From the NCBI GenBank assembly GCA_016934955.1, contig JAFGRY010000048.1, forward strand, positions 62,001 to 126,000: a stretch of 64,000 nt of DNA. The letters run 5' to 3'. Both the position numbers and the translations under genes were made by a program. Below, piece after piece: positions 15,234-21,974 of the stretch (position 1 is its first letter; each line of letters opens with the position of its first letter). The notes below the pieces were generated by a model. That model searched no databases. It saw only the letters and a program-made list of their open reading frames with translations, and was not told the origin of the DNA. Source of the stretch: a bacterium (lineage in GTDB: Bacteria; Zhuqueibacterota; QNDG01; JAGLOF01).

Positions 15234-16085
15234 ATGCCGGAATCGATCTACGCCGGAATAGACAGCGGATCGCGGATGGTCAAGATCGTTCTGATCGATC
15301 ATGACCGGGCAGTCCGGGGCAGTGTTGTGCTGGATCAGGGAGTGGATCAGGCGGCACTCGCATCATCGGCATTGCATGCGCTGCTGGAGGAATCGGGATA
15401 TACCATGGCCGATCTGGCAATGGTCGTGGCCACCGGCTACGGACGGGACTCCCTGGACTGTGCCGGCATCACCATCACCGAGATCACCTGTCATGCCCGG
15501 GGCGTGCTGTCTTTGCATCCGGATGCGATGACGGTCATCGATATCGGCGGCCAGGACAGCAAGCTGATCCGCATGGACGGCAGCGGCCGAGTGCGTGATT
15601 TTGTCATGAACGACCGCTGCGCCGCGGGTACGGGTCGGTTTCTCGAGGTCGTGTCCAAGCGGCTCGATATCGCTCTGGAGGCACTCGGCGCATATGCGGA
15701 AAAGGCCGACGCGCCGGCCGCGATCAGCAGCATGTGCGTTGTCTTTGCCGAGAGCGAGATCATCGGGCTGCTGGCCGGGGGCGCATCCCGGGAGAATATC
15801 ATCGCCGGGGTGCAGACCTCCATCGCCTCGCGGGTGGCTTCCATGGGCGGACGCTCGCTGGCGGATCCCGTATATGTTACCGGGGGCGTCGCCATGATCC
15901 CGGGAATGGTCCATGCGCTGGAAGCTGCCCTGGATCGTCCCGTGACCGTGGCACAGCAGCCTCAGCTGACCGGGGCCCTGGGCGCGGCGCTGCTGGCGAA
16001 GGAACGGAGACAGGAGGCCGGACCCCGCCCATCCCCAAATTGCCAACGAAGGACGCGAAAGAAACGGAAAAGACAGAGAGAATAG
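15234..16085 (+). CDS. ATP-dependent activator of the double-cubane reductase (BadF/BcrA/HgdC family)
   Basis: A 283-residue ASKHA-fold ATPase with GIDSGSRMVKIVL at the N-terminus, TVIDIGGQDSK, the cluster ligand NDRCAAGTGRFLEV, and SMCVVFAESEI containing the second cysteine. Homodimers of this family hold one 4Fe-4S cluster between subunits and drive electrons into the partner enzyme with ATP hydrolysis. The family usually ends shortly after the GALGAALLA block. Here a highly basic tail from about residue 258 (RRQEAGPRPSP onward) is encoded by dispersed-repeat copy C, so the original stop has probably been lost or displaced. The ribosome site GGGGAGGAG is strong. Confidence 0.9.
   Translation: MPESIYAGIDSGSRMVKIVLIDHDRAVRGSVVLDQGVDQAALASSALHALLEESGYTMADLAMVVATGYGRDSLDCAGITITEITCHARGVLSLHPDAMTVIDIGGQDSKLIRMDGSGRVRDFVMNDRCAAGTGRFLEVVSKRLDIALEALGAYAEKADAPAAISSMCVVFAESEIIGLLAGGASRENIIAGVQTSIASRVASMGGRSLADPVYVTGGVAMIPGMVHALEAALDRPVTVAQQPQLTGALGAALLAKERRQEAGPRPSPNCQRRTRKKRKRQRE
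16006..16075 (+). repeat. Dispersed modular repeat, copy C, inside the activator reading frame
   Basis: GGAGACAGGAGGCCGG, then a C-rich block, then CCAACGAAGGACGCGAAAG (from 16043). The sequence matches the intergenic copies but is translated here as the last 26 residues of the activator, ending at the TAG at 16083-16085. This shows the element can insert into or extend coding ends. Confidence 0.75.
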
Positions 16086-16097
16086 GGATATAGCGAT

Positions 16098-16146
16098 AGC
16101 CCCGGGCTTCCAGCCCGGGGCTTATTATTCAGCGGGTTTCCAACCC
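16098..16146 (+). repeat. Pair of related hairpins (GGGYTTCCARCCC), REP-like
   Basis: AGCCCCGGGCT/AGCCCGGGGCT (16098-16108 and 16112-16122) is an 11-bp stem. A weaker second hairpin has the core GGGTTTCCAACCC (16134-16146). The cores GGGCTTCCAGCCC (16104-16116) and GGGTTTCCAACCC are compensated variants of each other, 30 bp apart. They follow the activator stop and could terminate or stabilise that transcript. The remainder of the 323-bp spacer up to 16337 shows no gene and only degenerate short repeats (ATTCAACAA twice). Confidence 0.55.
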
Positions 16147-16337
16147 ACGGTGCGAAATCAACGGTTTATATCCGTCGTTTGTAACTTACACACGGAAGTG
16201 TCATCCACAGTGCTTCTGTCGGGGATTCAGAAAAGATCAACAGAACAACATTCAACAAGTACATTCAACAACCAGGGCCCATCCCCACCACCCGGAAATA
16301 TCCGGACAGGGGGGACGGGCCGCAGTATTCGATTTTA

Positions 16338-16408
16338 TTTTCGTTTCTTTAGTGGTTTTCGTTGGAGTTCATTGGTGCGGGTCGGGCGGTCCGGCCTCCC
16401 GTCTCCGG
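16338..16408 (-). repeat. Dispersed modular repeat, copy D (reverse orientation)
   Basis: Read on the minus strand: CCGGAGACGGGAGGCCGGACC, a C-rich block, AACTCCAACGAAAACC and an A-rich tail. It begins directly at the stop codon of the BlaR1-TonB gene (TGA at 16409-16411), as copy C abuts the end of the activator gene on the other strand. The elements appear to be attached to gene 3' ends. Confidence 0.65.
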
Positions 16409-19033
16409 TCAGTTTTTCTTTTGAAACCGCACCGGTATCGCCACCCACACTTCCACGGGCTTCCCTTTCTGCAGGGCGGGTTTCCATTTCGTATCCTTTA
16501 CCGCCTCCATGGCCGCTTCGCTGCAGCCGCCGCCCAGACCCTGCAGGATCTTCGTGTGCAGTACGTTTCCGGCGGTGTCGATGTGGGTATTCACCCGCAC
16601 GATGCCCTCGATGCCGGCTTCCTGGGCTATTCTCGGGTAGACAAGATGTTTCTGAAGCCCGGCCCAGCCGTCGACCGGTTCAGGAGCGACGTCGAAGGCG
16701 ACAAAGAAGACCTCATCGCCGGTGGTTTCGGCTTCACTCTCTATTGGTTGTTTTTCCTGGATGACAGTGGATGGTTTGCCTGATGCTGATTCTTCATCCT
16801 TCTTCATTTGAAACCGCACGGGAATCGCCACCCAGACCTCGACCGGTTTGCCCTTCTTCTGCATGGCCGGAATCCACTTCGTCTTTTTCACCACGTCCAT
16901 GGCGGCTTCGTTGCAGCCCCCATCCAGCCCCTGCAGGATTTTTGTGTACAGCACGTTTCCGGCGGTATCGATGTGGGCGTTTACCCGTACGATACCTTCG
17001 ATGCCGGCTTTCAGCGCAGAATCAGGATAGACGAGATTTTTCTGGAGCCCGGCCCAGCCGCCCACCGGTTCCGGGGCCTCTTCAAAGGCAACGAAGAAGA
17101 CCCCGTCCGGATCGATGGCAAAGTCGGCGAATACCGTTGTTTCGGCCCGCAGCGTTATGTCGGTTTTCGCCGCCAGCAGCCTCTTTTTCGTTATCGCTGA
17201 AACAGTATATGTTCCCGGCGGCACCCGGTCGATTACGTATATACCCTGTTTATCGGTGCGTGCTTCCAGGGATGTCGGAGCGATAGTGATGATCACGTCG
17301 GGAATGGGGTCTTTGGTTTTTTCATTGAAAACCTGCCCCCTGATGCGTCCGTACTGTTTTTTGTCCAGGGTGAACTGCACCGGTATCTGTACCCATACTT
17401 CAACCGGTTGTTCGCGCTGCATGGCCGGGGTGAATTTTGTTTTTTTAATCGCGTCCATTGCCGCTTCATTGCAGCCGTTCAGCGCTTCGAGAATTTTTGT
17501 GTGAAGCACCGTGCCGTCAATGCCGATGTGAGTGGCGACCCGGACCGTGCCTTCGATGCCGGCCTTTTCAGCCGCTTCCGGATATACCAGGTTTTGCTGG
17601 ATCGCGTTCCAGCCGCCCACGGGCACCGGCTCCTTGTCAAAGGCGACGAAAGTCGCTGCCTGTTTCGCGGGCTTTTTCTGAGCGGTCTGCTCGCCGGTAA
17701 CTTTTGTTGCCTCCGGGACCTGTCTTTCAGCATCCGTCCGTCTGGTCCCCGGTGTTGTGACGACCGTATCCGCCTGCAGCATTTTCGGACGCATGGGAAC
17801 CCTGACAGTAACCGTCTCTTCCTTTTTCAGTGTTACATCGGTGAATGTGCTCTCGTACCCCATAAAAGAGACGTAAAGCGTGTACGTCCCGGCAGTCAGT
17901 CCCGTGATCCGGAATTGTCCCTTACTGTTCGATGCCGCTCCCAGGGTTTTGTTTTCAATCATGACATTCGCTCCATTGAGCGGATCGCCGGTTTCCTCAT
18001 CCACCACCGTTCCCGTGATGATCCCCTTTCCGTCCTGGACAACGGCAGTGTCCTCTCCGAAAGATGGGTTCCCCGTCCCTCTGAACGAGAGCATGAACCC
18101 CGCCGCCATGACGATGGTGATGAGCATGATGCCCGTGCGTGTGGAAATCGTTTTCATACGCGCCTCCATTTGGTACCGGATGCGGTTGTACAGCTCCTGC
18201 CGCTTTTTGATCAGGGCAGAAGCTGAACCGCATCCCAGTCCTGGTGAAGTCATGGTCTCCGCGATCTCCACGAGGGCCCTGGAATAGGTGACCGAGGAGC
18301 ATGACCGTCCTTGTGAAATGGAGCTGTCGTCACAGGCCATTTCTCGTAACTCATCCACGCGGCGGTTGAGCAGCCAGACGAGGGGATGAAAAAAGTAGAG
18401 CGCGCCGGCCAGGGACTGGACAAAACGGGCCAGTCCGTCCAGGCGCTGTATGTGGGCCAGTTCATGGCTGAGGATCATGGCCCGGCATTCCGGGGACCAG
18501 ACCTCCCAGTTGCCCGGCACGTAGATCTCCCGGGGAAAGAGCCCGATACTCATGGGTATGGCGACCTTCTCCGACCGGCAGAGGGAGACGCCGGAGGGCA
18601 GCAGCCCGTCCGCCGGGAGCAGGCAGGCATCCCTGAGCCTGAGCTTGAGCCTGAGGGTGGAGACTGCCGGCAGCAGAATGAGCGTCCCGGCCACAGCCAG
18701 CCAGACGGCAAAGAGCAGCCCTGCTGTGGTGAATGCCGGGGTCGCCGGCGCAGCCGCCGCTGCCGGTATGGTCCCGCTGACCATGACGGGTATCGCCGAG
18801 ACCGCTGTTTCAGCGGAACGGCTCAGATGGATCTGAATCGGCGCCGGGATGACATTGGGCAGAAACAGCTTCGTGATGCCGATAAAGGCGATGATATACC
18901 GGAAACGGGCCGATACGCTGCGCATGCGGTGAAGAATGAGAAAGATCACCGCGAGGAAAAGCGTATTCTGCGCCACACTGAAGGCGAGGTAGCGCAGCCA
19001 GATCTGACCCCATTCATTGATCGATTCAATCAT
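16409..19033 (-). CDS. BlaR1-type M56 sensor protease fused to three TonB C-terminal domains
   Basis: An 874-residue protein. Residues 1-320 are a BlaR1/MecR1-like M56 region with membrane helices and zinc motif HELAHIQR (H190-H194), plus the downstream DELREMACDD motif. One more membrane segment follows near 300-315. The usual penicillin-binding sensor domain is absent. It is replaced by a carboxypeptidase-regulatory-like beta domain (about 333-415), a TonB C-terminal domain (about 471-557), a second regulatory-like domain (about 559-640), and TonB domains two and three (about 656-745 and 784-874). The three TonB units share the layout VYPEAA-KAGIEGTVRV-HIDTAGNV-KIL-GCNEAAMDAIKKTK-PA-QPVEVWV-IPVRF. 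It overlaps the BlaI-like repressor gene by 8 bp. It probably senses envelope state and triggers repressor cleavage (inference). Confidence 0.9.
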   Translation of the reverse strand: MIESINEWGQIWLRYLAFSVAQNTLFLAVIFLILHRMRSVSARFRYIIAFIGITKLFLPNVIPAPIQIHLSRSAETAVSAIPVMVSGTIPAAAAAPATPAFTTAGLLFAVWLAVAGTLILLPAVSTLRLKLRLRDACLLPADGLLPSGVSLCRSEKVAIPMSIGLFPREIYVPGNWEVWSPECRAMILSHELAHIQRLDGLARFVQSLAGALYFFHPLVWLLNRRVDELREMACDDSSISQGRSCSSVTYSRALVEIAETMTSPGLGCGSASALIKKRQELYNRIRYQMEARMKTISTRTGIMLITIVMAAGFMLSFRGTGNPSFGEDTAVVQDGKGIITGTVVDEETGDPLNGANVMIENKTLGAASNSKGQFRITGLTAGTYTLYVSFMGYESTFTDVTLKKEETVTVRVPMRPKMLQADTVVTTPGTRRTDAERQVPEATKVTGEQTAQKKPAKQAATFVAFDKEPVPVGGWNAIQQNLVYPEAAEKAGIEGTVRVATHIGIDGTVLHTKILEALNGCNEAAMDAIKKTKFTPAMQREQPVEVWVQIPVQFTLDKKQYGRIRGQVFNEKTKDPIPDVIITIAPTSLEARTDKQGIYVIDRVPPGTYTVSAITKKRLLAAKTDITLRAETTVFADFAIDPDGVFFVAFEEAPEPVGGWAGLQKNLVYPDSALKAGIEGIVRVNAHIDTAGNVLYTKILQGLDGGCNEAAMDVVKKTKWIPAMQKKGKPVEVWVAIPVRFQMKKDEESASGKPSTVIQEKQPIESEAETTGDEVFFVAFDVAPEPVDGWAGLQKHLVYPRIAQEAGIEGIVRVNTHIDTAGNVLHTKILQGLGGGCSEAAMEAVKDTKWKPALQKGKPVEVWVAIPVRFQKKN

Positions 19034-19430
19034 GATCGGTTCCTCCTGTCAGTTCGGCCTCTTTGGCCTCGAGCATGGCCCTGATGGCCGCGATTTCTTC
19101 GAGATCGATATCGCTGCTGCTGAACAGGTAGTTGGCGAAAGCGGGCAGCGATCCCTTGAAGAAATCACCCACCAGCCGGGATGTTTCCGCGCCCAGCATC
19201 TGTTTGCGGGTGCGAAGCGGCGTGTAAAAATTGACCATGCCGGTCTTTTTGCGGGAGAGAATGCCCTTGCTCATGAGCGTGTTCATAATTGTTTGTACGG
19301 TCGTGTAGGCCTTTTCCCCGTTGGGGAAGGCCGATTCCAGCACATCCCGAACCGAGGGCGCGCCGCCCAGTTTCCAGACCGTCTCCATGATCTCCCATTC
19401 CGCCGGCGTCAGCCGCTGTTCCTGTCCCAT
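19026..19430 (-). CDS. BlaI/MecI-family transcriptional repressor
   Basis: A 134-residue winged-helix protein: LTPAEWEIMETVWKLG, an AYTTVQTIMNTLMSKG recognition region, and the LSRKKTGMVNFYTPL wing are characteristic of Penicillinase_R repressors. The C-terminal part forms the dimerisation helices. In the family, the M56 partner causes cleavage or inactivation of the repressor when the sensor is triggered. Its promoter carries a palindromic operator at the transcription start, so the repressor very likely autoregulates this two-gene operon. Confidence 0.93.
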   Translation of the reverse strand: MGQEQRLTPAEWEIMETVWKLGGAPSVRDVLESAFPNGEKAYTTVQTIMNTLMSKGILSRKKTGMVNFYTPLRTRKQMLGAETSRLVGDFFKGSLPAFANYLFSSSDIDLEEIAAIRAMLEAKEAELTGGTDHD

Positions 19431-19456
19431 GTTGTTCTCCTATCTAGCCCATAGAC

Positions 19457-19474
19457 TTACTATATTCATAGTAA
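19457..19474. promoter_or_regulatory. Palindromic BlaI-type operator
   Basis: TTACTAT-ATTC-ATAGTAA is a perfect 7-bp inverted repeat with a 4-bp spacer. It resembles the TACTA...TAGTA half-sites known for BlaI/MecI. It spans the predicted +1 (about 19467) of the repressor promoter, so binding would block transcription start. Confidence 0.75.
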
Positions 19475-19502
19475 ATATACGACATGAATAAGAGGTTGTC
19501 AA
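19474..19502 (-). promoter_or_regulatory. Promoter of the blaI-blaR1-like operon
   Basis: On the minus strand, a perfect TTGACA (19497-19502) and TATATT (19474-19479) are separated by 17 bp. The operator abuts the -10 element. Transcription runs into the repressor gene starting at 19430. Confidence 0.75.
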
Positions 19503-19512
19503 GGGGAAAATG

Positions 19513-19608
19513 ATCAATATCCAATAATCAATGTCCAATATCCAATAACCAAGTTCCCCGCCCCACCCAAAAAGACTCCAACGAAAGACACGGAAAACAC
19601 AAAAAAAA
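19513..19608 (+). repeat. Heptamer units (CCAATAT-type) plus modular repeat copy E
   Basis: Six degenerate 7-bp units of the CCAATAT/CCAATAA type (19513-19554) lead into CCCCGCCCCACCC and then CCAACGAAAGACACGGAAAAC. The heptamer is the reverse complement of the GGATATT array at 19743-19840, so the two arrays face each other across a 135-bp AT-rich centre (19609-19742) in which no gene is seen. Confidence 0.7.
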
Positions 19609-19742
19609 GTAATTATTGTGTATTGTCTTTTACGAGTTGCATAATAGGATTAGATCCGGAAACAAATAGGTGTGTGATGCAATTATTTTGATATTGTGTA
19701 AGATAGACTGCTACTCAGATATTGTTATACTTGGGAATCGGG

Positions 19743-19840
19743 TGTTGGGCATTGGATATTGGATGTTGGATATCGGATATTGGATATTGGATATTGGATA
19801 TTGGATATCGGATATTGGGTGTTGGATGTTGGACATTGAT
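19743..19840 (+). repeat. Fourteen-unit heptamer array (TATTGGA)
   Basis: Exactly 98 bp made of fourteen 7-bp units, all variants of TATTGGA (TATCGGA, TGTTGGA, CATTGGA, TATTGGG). Two more degenerate units may precede it. Together with copy F it occupies the spacer between the repressor operon and yggS. The unit length equals that of the GACAGGA array at 3022. Confidence 0.85.
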
Positions 19841-19857
19841 TTTTTATATACCTGCTT

Positions 19858-19911
19858 TTATCTTCGTTTATTTCGTGTCCTTCGTTGGAGATGTATGGGC
19901 GGGGGGAGGGG
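19858..19911 (-). repeat. Dispersed modular repeat, copy F
   Basis: Read on the minus strand: CCCCTCCCCCCGCCC, ATACATCTCCAACGAAGGACACGAAATAAACG and then the heptamer array. It starts directly after the TAG of yggS (19912-19914), again immediately at a gene's 3' end. Confidence 0.65.
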
Positions 19912-20574
19912 CTAGGGACGCGGACCGAAGATCCTCGTCCCGATCCGCACAATCGTGGCGCCCTCTTCGATGGCCACCTGGTATGAGGATGTCATGCCCA
20001 TGGAGAGGTGGCGCATCTCGACATTGGGAAGGGTCAGCTGCCCTGCCCGTTCGAAACAGGCTTTTGTTTCCTGAAAATAGGGGCGTGCCAGTTCCGGGTC
20101 GCCGGTGAAGGGCCCCATGGTCATCAGCCCCTGAACCGCGATATGTTCCAGGAGGGCGGCTTGCTGCAGAAAGCTCTCCAGGTCCTCGGGAAGAATGCCG
20201 TACTTCTGCGGCTCGCGGCCGCTGTTGATCTCCACGAGCACGGGTATGACTTTGCCCATGTTCGCGGCATGCCTGTCCAGCTCCCGGGCGAGGCGAAGCG
20301 AATCCAGGGTCTCGATCATGTCGAAGATCTCAACCGCCTGTTTCGCCTTGTTCCGCTGCAGGTGGCCTATGAAGTGCAGGGGCACGCGTCCGTTCACGGT
20401 CTCATACACCGCCTGCCCCTCCTGCACGTAGTTCTCGCCGATGAGATCCACGCCGGCCGCGATGGCGTCCGCCACCTCGGCCGGGCTTCGCGTTTTGGCC
20501 GCCGCCTCCAGGAACACTCCCGCGGGCAGCTGCGCCTTTAATGTCCGTACGTTTTCGCGGATCATATCCATCAT
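19912..20574 (-). CDS. yggS: PLP homeostasis protein (YggS/PROSC family)
   Basis: A 220-residue alanine-racemase-type barrel protein without the racemase C-terminal domain. The PLP lysine is in AAAKTRS (K27). GENYVQEG, HFIGHLQRNK, LVEINSGREPQKYGI, GLMTMGPF and LSMGMTSSYQVAIEEG(A/S)TIVRIGTRIFG are classic YggS blocks. The protein binds and buffers PLP in the cytoplasm. Its start is 9 bp downstream of the dipeptidase stop, so the two form an operon. Confidence 0.95.
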   Translation of the reverse strand: MMDMIRENVRTLKAQLPAGVFLEAAAKTRSPAEVADAIAAGVDLIGENYVQEGQAVYETVNGRVPLHFIGHLQRNKAKQAVEIFDMIETLDSLRLARELDRHAANMGKVIPVLVEINSGREPQKYGILPEDLESFLQQAALLEHIAVQGLMTMGPFTGDPELARPYFQETKACFERAGQLTLPNVEMRHLSMGMTSSYQVAIEEGATIVRIGTRIFGPRP

Positions 20575-20583
20575 GATATCGAG

Positions 20584-21810
20584 TTACCCGGCGGCCGTAA
20601 TCACATTCCTGAATACGCGCATGATGTTGCCGCCCCAGATCTTGCGGATCTGCGCCTCCGTGTAGCCCCGTTTAACCAGTTCCCGGGTGATGTTGGGGAA
20701 CTCGGTGACGTCATTGCAGCCGATCACCCCGCCGCCGCCGTCGAAATCGGTGCCGATACCCACATAGTCGATGCCGATGGTTTTGACAACATGGTCGATG
20801 TGGTCGACAATATCGATGACCGAGGCGGTGGAGGGATATTTATCGCGGATGGCGTAATAATCCCTCCGCAGTTCCGCCTGTTTCGCGGGATCAGTGATCT
20901 TGTCATAATCACCCCAGACCGCTTCCAGCGAGTCGTAGGCCGCGTCTTTTTCGGGATATTCTTTCAGGTACGAGTCCAGAATACAGATCTGAATCACGCC
21001 GCCGTTTTTCTTCAGGGCTCTCAGCATGTCGTCATCGAGATTGCGGGGGTGATTGCATAGTGCCCGGGCGGAGGAATGGGAGGCGATGACCGGCGCTGAG
21101 GTGATTTTCAGCACGTCATAAAAGGAGCTGTCGGCGATGTGGGAGACATCGACCATAATGCCCAGCCGGTTCATTTCGGCGACCACTCGCTCCCCGAAAG
21201 GACTGAGACCTCCCCATTTTGTGCTGTCCGTGGAGGAGTCGCAGATCTGGTTGTTCCGGGTGTGGCAGAGGGTGATGTAGCGGATGCCGCGGTTGTAAAA
21301 ATGTTCAACCCGGGCGAGATCCCCGGCCAGGGCGTAGCCGTTTTCCATGCCGAGAAAGGCGGCCCGTTTTCCCTCTTTTTCCAGGCGGTAGGCGTCGTCC
21401 GGCGTCAGGGCGATTTCCGCTAGGTCGCTGTACCGGTCGCAGACAGCGTACATTGAGTCGATGGTGAGTTCGGCGAGCTGAAAGGCATTTTCGTACGCTT
21501 CGGGCGTGAGTTCCCGCTGACTGAGGAAGACCGCGAAGAATTCCGCGTCCAGGCCCCCCTCTTTCATGCGGGGAAAATCCATTTTGCCGCTTGCCCGCTG
21601 CAGGGGTTCGTGGCGCTTGCCCAGGTCGAACTCACCCCGGGTTATCCGCATGGGAGTGTCACAGTGAGTGTCTACGACCAGCACGTTCGCATGGATCTCC
21701 TGGGCGCGGGTGTTGATTGCTTCTTCGGTCAGTTTCCTGCTGCAGCCGGAGAGTGCCGTGAGCAGCAGCGCCGCGGCCAGGGCGGTGAACAGGGGGGACA
21801 GTCTTCGCAT
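20584..21810 (-). CDS. Membrane dipeptidase-like lipoprotein (peptidase M19)
   Basis: A 408-residue protein starting at ATG 21810, where AAGGAGAT is well placed; an upstream in-frame start at 21864 would overlap the promoter. A lipoprotein signal ends at LSGC. The M19 renal-dipeptidase features follow: DTHCDTP (zinc ligands H and D), GMENGYAL, YITLCHTRNNQICDSSTD, VDVSHIADSSF, ASHSSARALCNHPRN and GIGTDFDGGGG near the end. The family hydrolyses dipeptides, often with a D-residue at the C-terminal position, at the cell envelope. yggS follows in the same operon and a D-amino-acid aldolase gene is divergent. Confidence 0.93.
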   Translation of the reverse strand: MRRLSPLFTALAAALLLTALSGCSRKLTEEAINTRAQEIHANVLVVDTHCDTPMRITRGEFDLGKRHEPLQRASGKMDFPRMKEGGLDAEFFAVFLSQRELTPEAYENAFQLAELTIDSMYAVCDRYSDLAEIALTPDDAYRLEKEGKRAAFLGMENGYALAGDLARVEHFYNRGIRYITLCHTRNNQICDSSTDSTKWGGLSPFGERVVAEMNRLGIMVDVSHIADSSFYDVLKITSAPVIASHSSARALCNHPRNLDDDMLRALKKNGGVIQICILDSYLKEYPEKDAAYDSLEAVWGDYDKITDPAKQAELRRDYYAIRDKYPSTASVIDIVDHIDHVVKTIGIDYVGIGTDFDGGGGVIGCNDVTEFPNITRELVKRGYTEAQIRKIWGGNIMRVFRNVITAAG

Positions 21811-21855
21811 GGGATGGGATCTCCTTGTTTGGTTGTCAGGGAATGTACGGCAAAC

Positions 21856-21884
21856 AAGATACACATAAATACGGGGATTATCAA
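21856..21884 (-). promoter_or_regulatory. Promoter of the dipeptidase-yggS operon
   Basis: TTGATA (21879-21884) and TATCTT (21856-21861) on the minus strand with a 17-bp spacer. The expected start is near 21849, leaving a leader of about 39 nt to the ATG at 21810. Confidence 0.55.
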
Positions 21885-21914
21885 GGAGAACGACGCCGGG
21901 CGGCGATGAAGCGC

Positions 21915-21943
21915 TTGCTTTCCAGACAGCTGAGCGGTATATT
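21915..21943 (+). promoter_or_regulatory. Promoter of the DSD1-family aldolase operon
   Basis: TTGCTT (21915-21920) and TATATT (21938-21943) with a 17-bp spacer. The predicted start is about 21950, 25 nt before the ATG at 21975. It is divergent from the dipeptidase promoter; the two -35 elements are 30 bp apart, so one regulator could serve both. Confidence 0.6.
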
Positions 21944-21974
21944 TGATGAATGAACGAGAAATGGAGACCCGGAC

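Noticed and set aside
16409..19033. Beta-lactam resistance sensor
   Set aside because: The penicillin-binding sensor domain of BlaR1/MecR1 is absent and no beta-lactamase gene is adjacent, so a resistance role is not supported.
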